Shown here: piece by piece, positions 1 through 10,137 of the stretch
Layout of the letters: the number at the start of each line of letters is the position of its first letter
Numbering within the stretch: the stretch's first letter is position 1
Origin: Chamaecyparis obtusa
Lineage: Eukaryota > Streptophyta > Pinopsida > Cupressales > Cupressaceae
Length of the DNA: 64,000 bases
Assembly: GCA_027943335.1 (NCBI GenBank)
Contig: BSBK01008850.1
Coordinates: 1-64,000, forward strand
Direction of reading: 5' to 3'
Translations under genes and position numbers: made by a program
Notes under the pieces: model-generated
Database searches by the model: none
The model's input: the letters and a program-made list of their open reading frames with translations, nothing else
What the model was told of the DNA's origin: nothing

Positions 1-1201
1 CCCTTTTATTTTACCACTACTCCCTTTGAAGATTTTGAACTATCTTCTTCTTATTGGAAACTAGGTCTTATTTGCAACCTTTGTCAGCAATATGATGATT
101 TTTGTGAATTCCTTTGGTTGCAACACCTTGAACACTTTTGAGAAAATTATTGGCACTAGAGAATTTGAACTTCTAACATTTGGCTTTTTCAATGAAAGGA
201 TCAAGTATGCTAACTTTATTGAAAGTTTAATTAGTTTTGAAAACTTTAATTTTTACCCACATTAGTCAAAATTATTGGGGGTTTGAAGGTTTGTGAAACT
301 TATGAAGTTGTTGACATACTTAGAAAAGTCAACACAAAACAAACACTTGGACATATTCGACTTGTTTTTTATTTTTCGAAGTTAGCATTTTAACATTAAA
401 TGTTGACAAAGGGAGAAAGATGATCAGAGTAAAGGTATATAAAAAAATAGTAGTTAGCAAAACCTTGTCGGTTACTGTCATAGATATTAAAACTTGGGAA
501 AGTATGTATAAAGTTGAAATTGGTTAAATAATGAAGGCTTTTTGAGAAAACTCAAAAACTAAGGGACTTCATTAGGATATTCAAATGTCTTGGAACATTA
601 TTTTTGTCAAGTGAGATAAAATGATTTAGGATCATGAAAAAAATAACATAACAAGATATGTGTGAAATCATGAGAGGCCAAAAAATGGCAATGGGAAAAA
701 TAATGTATTTTGTACCTTGCCAAACACACCAAAATCTACTTTGACTTTTTGTATGGGTTAGAAAAAATTTGAATTTGGTTTGTTAATACCAAACCAAAAT
801 GAATATCCATTAGTAAGAGTACCATTTAAAACAAATATCCATTAGTAATGGATATCCATTTAAAACATATATTTGTTTCCTAATGTCATTTTTGTGACAT
901 CATGTCTTAAAGAAGGGATATTCATTTTGTTTAGTCTAAAAAGCATACTTTAGTAAAATGACCATAACTTTTGTGTTTCTTGCCAAAATTTTGAATTTTA
1001 CGAACATTGGAAAGGTGATTTAGAGACCTACAATATGGATAAGGTGATTTTATTTTATTATAGATCAAAAATTAATTATAATTGTTTGAATTTAATCCTT
1101 AATTTTAAAACATTAAATAATCATAATTTTTGCAAACAAACCATTCTTTTTTAATTTATTATTGCTCCCAAAAGAATTTAAATTATTGAAAAGTAGTAAA
1201 T
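1..1201. other. AT-rich non-coding stretch
   Basis: No reading frame with recognisable protein content is seen on either strand. The stretch is AT-rich and has short repeated words around ATATCCATT at about 800-920; similar wording recurs near 48060-48120, so it is probably old dispersed repeat DNA. I see no gene, RNA gene or clear element ends. Confidence 0.5.
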
Positions 1202-1285
1202 TTTGTGACAACAAAGAGGATACCTTTGAGGGCAATTAAGGGATTCTAACATTGCCCTCAAAGGTATCCTCTTTGTTGTCACAAA
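1202..1285. repeat. Perfect 35-bp inverted repeat (hairpin)
   Basis: Positions 1202-1236 and 1251-1285 are exact reverse complements, separated by 14 bases. The left arm begins TTTGTGACAACAAAGAGG and the right arm ends CCTCTTTGTTGTCACAAA. An RNA from either strand would fold into one uninterrupted stem. Part of the arm (GTCACAAATGAGGA) recurs in the foldback that starts six bases later, so the two look related. A recent MITE-like rearrangement or a small-RNA source are both possible; neither is shown. Confidence 0.85.
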
Positions 1286-1290
1286 TGAGG

Positions 1291-1721
1291 ATATCTCTCT
1301 ATTTCAAATAACAACATGAGGTGAGAACGAAAACAAAACTGTCCTTATAGTGATTGTACATTATCATGTTGTCTTTACAGTGACTGTCCTTGTCACAAAT
1401 GAGGACATCTCACAGTGACTATCCCTTATGTACAGTCAGTGTAACATGGATTAGTACCAATACCAATACTTCAATACCAATACATTCAAGTGGCAATGAG
1501 CCCATATTTGCATGGTTCAATACCAATACATTCAAGTGGAAATTACACAAGGGATAGTCACTGTGAGATGTCCTCATTTATGACAAGGACAATCACAAAT
1601 GAGGACAGTCACTGTAAAGACAACATGATAATGTACAATCACTCTAAGTTTCATTTTTTTTCTCACCGTTCGCTATCATTTTCATTCTCACCTAGTGTTG
1701 TTATTTGAAATAGAGAGATAT
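1291..1721. repeat. Foldback (MITE-like) element with long inverted arms
   Basis: The left arm at 1291-1427 and the right arm at 1549-1721 are largely reverse complements. Both outer ends read ATATCTCTCTATTTC inwards, and the inner ends share AGGGATAGTCACTGTGAG. The centre, about 1428-1548, has a short direct repeat containing CAATACCAATACATTCAAG. There is no coding content. The right arm carries about 35 extra bases. Classification as a MITE is inference; I did not find a convincing target-site duplication. Confidence 0.75.
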
Positions 1722-3599
1722 TATTTGAAATTAATATTTTCTGGGACCACGGGTGATTGTTCCAATTCCTTGGAGTGTCAAATCTACTAGTTGCAGGTAT
1801 AATCCTACTAGATACTAAACAAATAAGTTGGTAAAAACTACAAACCTATTGATTAGCAGATATAATCCATCATTTACATAACAAAACCTTCAAGACAATG
1901 TGTGGATGCCATCCTAATAAGTTAAAGAGTGGATGTCATCTAAGGGGTTAAAATGGCAAAAAAGGGGGTAGAAAACCAGTGGAACCATAGGTTGGAGAGC
2001 TTAGATTCTGCATATCAAAGTAGAGCTCATCAAGTATCATACAAGAGACTTATTAACAACAGACTTTAGCTATTTACTAGGCATTTTGGGAGGTCAAAAA
2101 GATGAATTTCAAATTGACTTTTGCTAAGTGCATGTGTACAATGTCAGGAAACCCCATATCCATTTTGAAAACATATCATGTAATTTTTTTCTGAGTTAGA
2201 TTATGTATAAGTTTTTTTGACATAAAAAATATTATGTCAGTTAGCATGAGAAAGAAAATAATTCTGAATTTGTTGTAAAAATTTATGTAGATTTGCATAA
2301 AAATAGTATGATGCAATTATCTTTTACACAATCAAACCCAGAAAATAGCACAACATTCTTCAACTTGTAATTGTTGTGATTCACATACATACAGATAGAT
2401 GAGTGGTGTTTAAACTCTTGTGTTGTCCTTTTATCTTTTGTTTTATTAATAATTTGATTGCCTTCTATAGTATAATTTATTCTTTAACCTTATTCGATGA
2501 AAAAAAATTTGGGTCTGTTTGCAATCTAATCACTGTGATAGAGGGTTAAATTTATGTAGTCTGTGAATGGTTATCTGGATCAGGCTTATACTTAATTTGA
2601 TGGCCTCATAAATCATGTTTTGTAAGAATTAAAAATCTACAGTGCTGAGTTGTATGATTGATTGGATGATGTTTAGGTGTGATGCAACAGATTATTTTTT
2701 GATGGGATTAAGCAAGTTATAAATTTTTTTCTATGATATAGTTGTAAAATAGGGAAATGGCCAAAAGTCATAATAGTAATAGCCTCAACCCAAAAACAAG
2801 GTAGTATTGGGGAAGGCAGTAGAAAAAATTAAGTACAGGTGTACGAAGGTAGCCCACAATAGAGACTAACTTATCATTTTGACATGATGCATTTCAGGTG
2901 TGGATTAGTGTGCAAATCAAGGTGGGGTTAAGAAGAGAAACAAAGGTGGTGCTAAAGTTTCAAAACTACAGAGTTTCTTTATGTCATTAAAAGAGATACT
3001 TTGGTTATTTATTTGTTGAAATTTATCAACACATGATCTAGAAGAATCTTAAGCCACCTATTGGTGAGGCTACATATTAATATCACTTATCCATTTTGTG
3101 ATGGGTGGGGTATTCTTAGAACAATTTTTTGTTAAAATGTCATTTTTAACATTAAATGTGTAGATCAATAGTTAAATGTGTTGATCAACGGTGCGGTCTA
3201 AGTAGAGGGAGAGAGTTACAGTCACATTTATGAGATTGATAGAGAAATATAGATGAATCATTGTCACATTTTAAAGTTTTTGATGTCACACCAGAAAACA
3301 ACACAGCATACTTATAGATGGTAGAAATCTAAAACATGGTAGAAATCTAAAACACAACATACTCATGGATGGTAGAAATATAATACCTTATATATGATTA
3401 TATAATAGATATTTAAGCATCTAATAGTATAGTAGTATGCTATGCTGAGATATAGATAACAAGAACTTACAAAAAGTCTATCAGATCCTAATTTCAACTT
3501 TACTGAAGCTATTTCAAATATAAGATATCATAGTTGTGAAGCTGTAACTATTGGAAAGTTGTCTATACTAGTGTATATGACTTAATATAGTGTTTTCAT
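1722..3599. other. Non-coding stretch, no gene seen
   Basis: The sequence is AT-rich without a recognisable protein, RNA gene or clear element end. A short tandem echo of TGGTAGAAATCTAAAACA lies near 3318-3360. It may include the degraded 5' part of the LTR remnant that follows, but I cannot place that boundary. Confidence 0.4.
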
Positions 3600-4666
3600 T
3601 ATGGTAACAAAGTCATATAGCAGTTTGGAGTCAGCACACTTGATGAGAAGATCAGAAATCAGCTAAGTGTTGAAGATGGGACAGTGTACAGAGTTCCTGC
3701 AGCTCAGAGCATCAACGCATGTGTGTATGGATGAATTATGGTATGCTCCTTGGAAGTTAAGTTTTTTAGACTATACTCATGTTTATTCTATGAGCGCATA
3801 ATTAGATTTACAAAGATGAGAAAGTTACAGCTAGCTCAAGTTGCACAGCCAGTGTGTGCTAGCAGAGAACAGAGCATGGAGCTGACAGTTAGTATTTTGG
3901 TTTGCGGTGATAATGTAATATTGTAAAGGCCATGCAACCATTGTATTTATATTTCCAACATGTTTATATGTATAATTGTAAGCACGCTTAAGCCAATTCA
4001 TTTGGAAGCGTTGTTTGTAATTAGTTATAGGGCCGACCTAATTGTTTAGTTTGTATGAGCGTATAAATATAAGATGCACCCATTGTATTCGGTATGAAAG
4101 TTGTATGAGAGATGTGTTAAGTAGATAAGAAGTGTGTGATAACACTATGAGATGTATTAAAGCTTTGTAAGAGGTCAAAGCATCAGCGCATCAAAGGATC
4201 TTATCAGACAAGCAGTGTCACAGTGACAGTTCACCTATAGCTATAGTATGTATCTGAAATTAGAAGGTTGTAGCCTTCACCATTTGAGCAGTGAGCTCTA
4301 GGACAGTGAGTCCACTCCCCTAACAGGGATTATTGTAAAAGACTCCTAACAAGTTCCGACCCTTAACAAGGTCTACTGTACTTAACTAATTGTAAAGCTA
4401 CTCCTAATAGGGTAAAGGATCTTCTAACAAGGATCACAAAATACTAGTGTAAAATATTAGTGGGTGTCAATTCCCACTGGGGTTTTTACCTATTTGGGTT
4501 TCCTCGTAGCCATATTGGTGTCATGTGTTGATTTCATGTTTCATGTTTATATGAATGTTTAATTCAGTACTTAAGCATTTAAAGTTTAGTATAAAGATTA
4601 AAGTGAAAAGTTAAAGTTCAATGAACACTGATTCACCCCCCCTTCTCAGTGTTCCCATTCCTAATA
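3600..4666 (+). mobile_element. Degraded Ty1/copia LTR remnant
   Basis: The 3' part, about 4200-4666, matches the LTR at 61267-63001 closely. Shared landmarks in order are GGTTGTAGCCTTCACC, several TCCTAATAGGG-type words, TTCCCACTGGGGTTTTTACC, CTGATTCACCCCCC and the terminal CATTCCTAATA. No primer binding site follows, so this is a 3' or solo LTR rather than a 5' LTR. The left edge is approximate because similarity fades. Tat-1 is inserted within five bases of its right end. Confidence 0.65.
4059..4071 (+). promoter_or_regulatory. Putative LTR TATA box
   Basis: GTATAAATATAAG lies about 600 bases before the LTR end, a plausible place for the U3/R promoter of the relic LTR. It was identified from sequence only. 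Confidence 0.35.
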
Positions 4667-4671
4667 GTAAC

Positions 4672-5572
4672 TGTAATCATCTAAAAATGGTCATCTAGAC
4701 TATTAGCCCCTTTTGCTAAATCATAAATTGTTTATTCTTGATCAAATCCTAGTTCTATCATTTATTCGATTATTTTCTATGGGCTAATCATTTTATCCTA
4801 AGTCTTTATTTAATTAAAAGGAGTTTCCTCCTCTTTTATTAAATAAAAAGCCCCCACTTTTCCTCTTATCCTAAGTTGCACAAATAAAGCATTATTCCTA
4901 TTTTATAAAAAGGGAAAAAACACTTTTTGTCTCATATGGACACAAAACTCAACTCTTATTTTTCCATTGGAGGATATTTGTGCACATGGATTGCTCCTCT
5001 TTCAAGCTCCACAGTTGATTAAATCTTTTGCCTCTTAATCTCCGTGGTCCATTCTTTCTCATTTCTTATAAAAGGAGAGCTCTCTTCTCATTTTAGCATC
5101 CATCTTTTGAATACTAACCTTATGCTGCAGGATTAATTTCTAGGAGACTTTGAAGCTTTTTGAAGACATTCTTGCATTCATCTTTCATTTCTTGCATCCT
5201 AGCTTCATATTTATGCTTTCCTAGATTAGATTTATTCCTATGTTCTAGATTAGCTCACATAGATTAGTTAGTTTGGATTGTAACACTTGCATCTTTCTTT
5301 TCATAGCTTAGCTTGCATTCTCATTTCTAGCATAGTTGCATTTCATTCTCATATTGATTCTTGAGGATATTGGCATTCTTTCCCTTGTCTCCATTGAATC
5401 TCCCATTGCATGGTTTACTAGCAAGGTCATAGGCTTAATAGCTCTAGCTGAGAGCACACTTAATATCCTTGCACTCCATGCCTAGGGAGCTCTAGGTTGA
5501 TTTTCAAGGATTCCCATTCATGGATTCCCTTGGAAGCAAAGACTTAGAGAAGTGCACATCTTAGTGTGTACA
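4672..5572 (+). repeat. Tat-1 5' LTR
   Basis: It begins TGTAATCATC and ends GTGTGTACA, giving TG...CA termini, 901 bp. It matches 12934-13835 almost base for base. Confidence 0.92.
5066..5074 (+). promoter_or_regulatory. Tat-1 LTR TATA box
   Basis: TTATAAAAG followed by GAGAGCTCTCTTCTC, a pyrimidine-rich likely start region. The same box occurs in the 3' LTR near 13329. The related Tat-2 LTRs have the weaker TTTAAAAGG at this place. Confidence 0.55.
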
Positions 5573-5576
5573 TTTT

Positions 5577-5593
5577 TGGCACCCACTATGGGG
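5577..5593 (+). other. Tat-1 primer binding site
   Basis: TGGCACCCACTATGGGG lies four bases after the 5' LTR. It resembles the TGGCGCCCACCGTGGGGC site common in plant Tat-lineage gypsy elements, with C-to-T/A-type changes. The primer tRNA was not assigned. Confidence 0.7.
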
Positions 5594-5679
5594 CTTTGAG
5601 CCTCATTCTCTTCATTTTTATCAAGTTTTGTATATTTTCAGCGTCACTTTTTTGTCAATTTTGTGCAAATAGGAGAAAC

Positions 5680-5940
5680 GCCGCTTATGAGAAATCTGAC
5701 GCTGCCTACGAGCATTCTGACACCGCTTACGAGAAATTTGATGATGCCTATGCACATTTTGATCATGCCTATGCACATTTGGTTCACGCCTATGCATATT
5801 TTGTTCACACCTATGCACATTTTGTTCACGCCTGTGAACATTTTGATCACGCCTATGCACATTTTGATCATGCTTATGAACAATCTGATTACGCCTATGA
5901 GTATTTTGATCACGCCTGCCAACTTTTAAATGATGCATAT
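5680..5940 (+). repeat. 21-bp tandem repeat encoding a heptad
   Basis: Twelve 21-bp units plus nine bases run head to tail about 90 bases inside the primer site. The plus-strand frame reads a seven-residue unit of the type HAYAHFD, varying to DAYEKFD, HAYAHLV or YAYEYFD, and stops with TAG at 5941. Because the unit is a multiple of three, several frames on both strands stay open, so coding is possible but not proved. Variation falls partly at third positions and partly changes the residue. Confidence 0.85.
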
Positions 5941-5943
5941 TAG

Positions 5944-7728
5944 TTTTCAAATGCTGCCTGGTATTTTTTGTTTAATTTTTCTATCAGATTATTAAATTCT
6001 ATGTTCTAACTCCAGATTTACTAGTTTGCTTGTTGTTTTCAATTTTCCTACTTTTGGATTTCTGATTTGCTGTTGTAAAATAGAGGCTTATTTACAGATT
6101 ATTATTGGTTTTTATGTGCTAACTCATTGTGGGACTAACAAGTTGTGCTTGTAGGTGCTCTCATTGCTTGCTTATTTTCTTAAAAAGAATACATGTCAAA
6201 GCTCCAAATGTACAAGGGCTACTAACGATTTTTGTAGGGCTGCCCACCGCATAAAAACCAATCATTGCTTGTTTATTACTTTCCTTTTAAGTGCAGCATA
6301 TACTAGTTGTTTCATTTCTTAGGCACTTAAGATCTTGTTGTAGGAGTCTTTTGGTGGTAGGAGAGTATGCTCTCACCCTTGTGGTGAACTAGAAATCCTG
6401 ACCCACTTTTAGATTTTGAAAATAAGAGGGTAATTGAACTCTTTGTTTGGTGTGTTTGGCAGAGATTTTTGAGCTAGGAGATTACGCTCTTCACCCTTGA
6501 GGTGAACCAGAAATCCTAACACTCAAAAGTTAATCCACTCTTTGTTTAGTATTAGGATCCTTTAGCGGGCCTGCTCTTGAGCAATCAAGAGGAACGACCC
6601 AAGTGGGGACAAGCTTTTTGCTGGCTATTCCAACCCACTATAAACTCAAGGCTATCAAGGACACAAAACCTTGGTAGACGTAGTACTTGTCTTCGCTTAA
6701 TATGAGTACTTGTGGGATTGTGAGCATGAGGAAAATGTTGAGCAAGAATGCTTAAGGTACTCTTGTGGCCGCGAGGTCCATTACTTGCCGCAAGGTAAGG
6801 AGTCCCTTCGGGGAGCAAGGGGAGTATTACAAACATAAGCCCTAATTAAGAACCATAGATAGAAGCCACCTTATTTTGCCACTTAGCTTCTTGGTGCAAG
6901 GATTGATCCTAGTGGACTAACCTGGATCACCCCAAGATTACTCACCATCTGTGTTCCTTTGGTTGTGCCATTGGCACTTCCATGAAAAAGCCAACATCTA
7001 TTGTGGGTAACCACTTTGTGTGAGGTGATGGGACATCAAGTGTGGGCCAAGTTGCTAAGTATTGAGCCTTTATCCTTCTAGGCTAGTAAGTGCTTGAAGT
7101 ATTCTCACTATGATCTACCCGTGCAAATGTTCTCAAACATAAAAATATCATGGTAGTCCTCATAGAATTTTTCATTTTGATATCACAATTGCTTGTCTTG
7201 GCAAGGTTGCTTTCGCCCTTGTGCAAGTGTTCTATGAAATTTTTTATCACCTACTATTTTCAAACCTGTCTATTATCTACTATTACTATATTCTGAACTG
7301 TGAAATCGAACTTGCCAAACTAAAACATTGACCAATTACTTTCAAAACTGAGTTTTTCACGTTCACTAGTCAAGAGTTGCACTGCTTGCTTGGAAACTAT
7401 TGCACAAAGTTATTTTGTTGTCTCATTGTTGGTTGTTGTCTTACTGATTTGTGTCACTTCCAGTCTTCCTTGGTCAATCTAGGTCAGATCTTAGGTGCTA
7501 TGACATGTTGCTCAACATCCAAATGAACTCAAATGGTATCAAATTGCACAAAATGACTCTTGGTCACCTTTCTTCCACATCTCCCATGTCTTCCTAGTCT
7601 CCTATTTTCATCCTTTCTCTTCTTTCTTCATACTTCTTCCTCTTCCTCCTAAACTCTTCATGTCTTCTTGATTCTTTTCCTCTCATTTTCTAGTCTACCT
7701 TCTTCTATTCATCAATTCTTTCACTTCC
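5944..7728 (+). other. Tat-1 long 5' leader
   Basis: No convincing protein is seen. There are two copies of a roughly 45-base motif about 118 bases apart (about 6357 and 6475) around CTCACCCTTG(T/A)GGTGAAC. Long leaders before gag are usual in Tat-lineage elements. The final 150 bases before the open frame are strongly pyrimidine-rich on the plus strand. Confidence 0.5.
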
Positions 7729-10137
7729 ATGCTTGATTTCTCCTCTTCTAGAACCATGAATTTCAACTATCTTATTATGGAACCTCTCTTGAGAATAGAT
7801 GATCTTGAACTCATTTCTCAATTCAAAGAATTTTATTCCTCCAATAGTCCTTCTAGATATGGCAATAGTGATAAGCTTAAGGAAAAGATAAAAGAAAAGA
7901 TGATTGAACCAGATGCCTTTGCTAGGATCGTAGACATGATCATATCACGACCTCCTTCTTCTAAACATTCTTCATCTTCTAAGTCTTTTCATTCTTCTTC
8001 ACATTCCAAGTCTTATCATGACTCTTCTAGACATTATTCACATTCCTCATTATCCAAGTCTTCTTCCTCCACTAGGTCTTCGCTTTCCTCTTCTTCACGA
8101 TCTAGTTCCTCTTCTACTTCTCCCAAGAGTCTTACTTCTTTTATCAAGACATACCATGATGAGCAATATGATAGTCCTTATGATACCTCTATTCCTAAGA
8201 GTCCTCCTAGTTGTGTGCTCATGCTTACTAGAAATGGGATATCACATTTGATAGATTGTGATGGTGATCCATATGATTTTGATTTTGAACAAGACTTTGA
8301 TGATTTCTGTCAACAATACCTAGATGATGCATCCACTTCTATTGAGGAATATAAAATGTATCGTGCTGATATGAAACGTCAATATTATAAGAATCCTTCC
8401 TCTAAGAACCCTCATGCTGAAGATAATGATTTCACTCTCAAGAAAGATTATGTTAATGATGGACCTTTGTCTTGTGATGGTTCCCTTCCATCCCCTACTT
8501 CCTCCAATACCCATACACTTCCTAAAGCTTCTAAGTCTTCCAAATCTTTCACAAATCCTTCATCCAATAAATGTCCTAATACTTTTCATATGGTTCCCTA
8601 TAGTTATCCTCAAGGGCTACCTCTTAAAGAAACTCAAGCTAACCTTCACTTGGCTGAAAATACTTTCAATGATGCTAAACCTAAAGATCCTAAGCCTTTA
8701 TGCACTATAATGTCTACTTCAGCTAGTCCTTCACTATCTCTTCCAAAGTCTTCCATACAATTCCAACATGCTTCCTTGTCCTTAGAAGTGTCTCCATGTC
8801 AAGAGGACTCTAAAAATGATAAAGAAAAGAACATAAAGAAAGATCAAGATCAAGAACCCTCCATGTCATCCAATCCTTTTCATGATGTCTCTTATCCACT
8901 TCAAGGTTCTTTTGATCCTGCATGCCCTTTCTCATTCATTCCACCATGTCTTAAGTCTTCTCCTAAGCAAGATCAAGCTACTACTTACATCGTTGAGCTT
9001 ATTGACAATCAAAATAACCTTACTACACTTGCGCTTTCCAAAGATGATACTTCCATTAAGGTTATTAAAAATAGTGTTGTTAGTTCCAATGTTAAGCCTA
9101 TCAAAGATCAAGAAGCTCCTTGTCAAGATCAAAGCCTTCCACCTTCTTGTTCTACCACTCCATGTTTGCTTCCACTTTCTACTCTTCCTAAGTCTTGCAA
9201 GCTTTTAACAAACCTATCAAAGAAGTTTCTCCTATTCAAGATGTTCACAATCCTATTGAAAATCCTAATGCTCACTATAAAGATGTTGATGTCCTTGGTT
9301 GTCATATAGATGTTGATGAACTTATTGATTATCCTTTTGTGTCTTCCACATCCATCCTTGGACCTCTTCCACTACCACTAAGGCCTTCACATCTTCCTTC
9401 CATCTTGAGCCCTTATGTCCCTTCACTTTCCCCTCCTAACTCTCCTAATTCATCATCCATCTTGGGTCCTTACGTCCCTCCATCTCCTATCTTTCCTCAA
9501 GATCAACATAGATGCATACCTTTGAATCTTTTTTATCCACTCACCCATCTAAACCAGTCATATCCTCCTTTTTCTTCCACAAGTCCCAAGTCTTTTGGAA
9601 GTAACTTGAATGTTCAACACAAGAAAAAGAAGCAATACAAGATCCATCAAAAAAGAAGATCACCATGTCTCCTCTAATCGACATGGAGGCATAAAGTCAA
9701 AAGAGATATCTAAGAAAAAAACTATAAGACAAGTATGGGTTCCAAAATCCATCATTGAAGATATTCTCTCTAAATCATCAAAAAGAAATAAAAAACCTAT
9801 GGCTATATGGATTCCAAAATCTCTCTTGAAAGAGTCTGGTGTTGAGAAAAAAGTGAAGTTGACATTCAAGCTTCCAAAAGCTTCCACTTCATCTTCTTCC
9901 AAAAACATTCTTTCCTTCCATGTGCCTAATCTGCAACCTCTGCTAAATATTCACCATATTCCTTCATTCACATTTCCTCCATCCTCTTGCCACCTTTCAA
10001 GGTGTGTGTTGATGTTGATCTTTCCTTCCTTTCCATCTACCCTTTCACAATCCTTCCATTCATTATCCTTCTACCTTCTATCCTTTTTCCTCATTTGCCT
10101 ATTCCTCCTATCTTCCAACCTCACTCGCTTTACATAA
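7729..10137 (+). pseudogene. Ser/Pro-rich protein of unknown function in Tat-1 (two frameshifts)
   Basis: I do not recognise this protein. Three overlapping open stretches (7729-9309, 9195-9677 and 9610-10137) read as one product of about 780-800 residues if the frame changes near 9200 and again near 9610. The N-terminal 70 residues are charged and look folded (ELISQFKEFYSS, KLKEKIKEKM). A long Ser-rich tract follows at residues 75-135, then acidic and Ser/Pro/Lys-rich sequence. The third stretch has two related motifs, RQVWVPKS and MAIWIPKS, about 25 residues apart. The first ATG is at 7729; the ATG at 7756 has a better context (ACCATGA). It occupies the place where gag would be, but has no zinc knuckle. 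It could be a diverged gag or an extra ORF; expression is unknown. Confidence 0.5.

Noticed and set aside
1490..3926. Small open frames at 1490-1708 and 3738-3926
   Set aside because: They lie in the foldback and LTR remnant, with no recognisable protein and no conservation that I can see.
5621..5950. Long overlapping open frames on both strands over the 21-bp repeat
   Set aside because: They arise because the repeat unit is a multiple of three; only the DNA repeat and one possible plus-strand peptide are reported.
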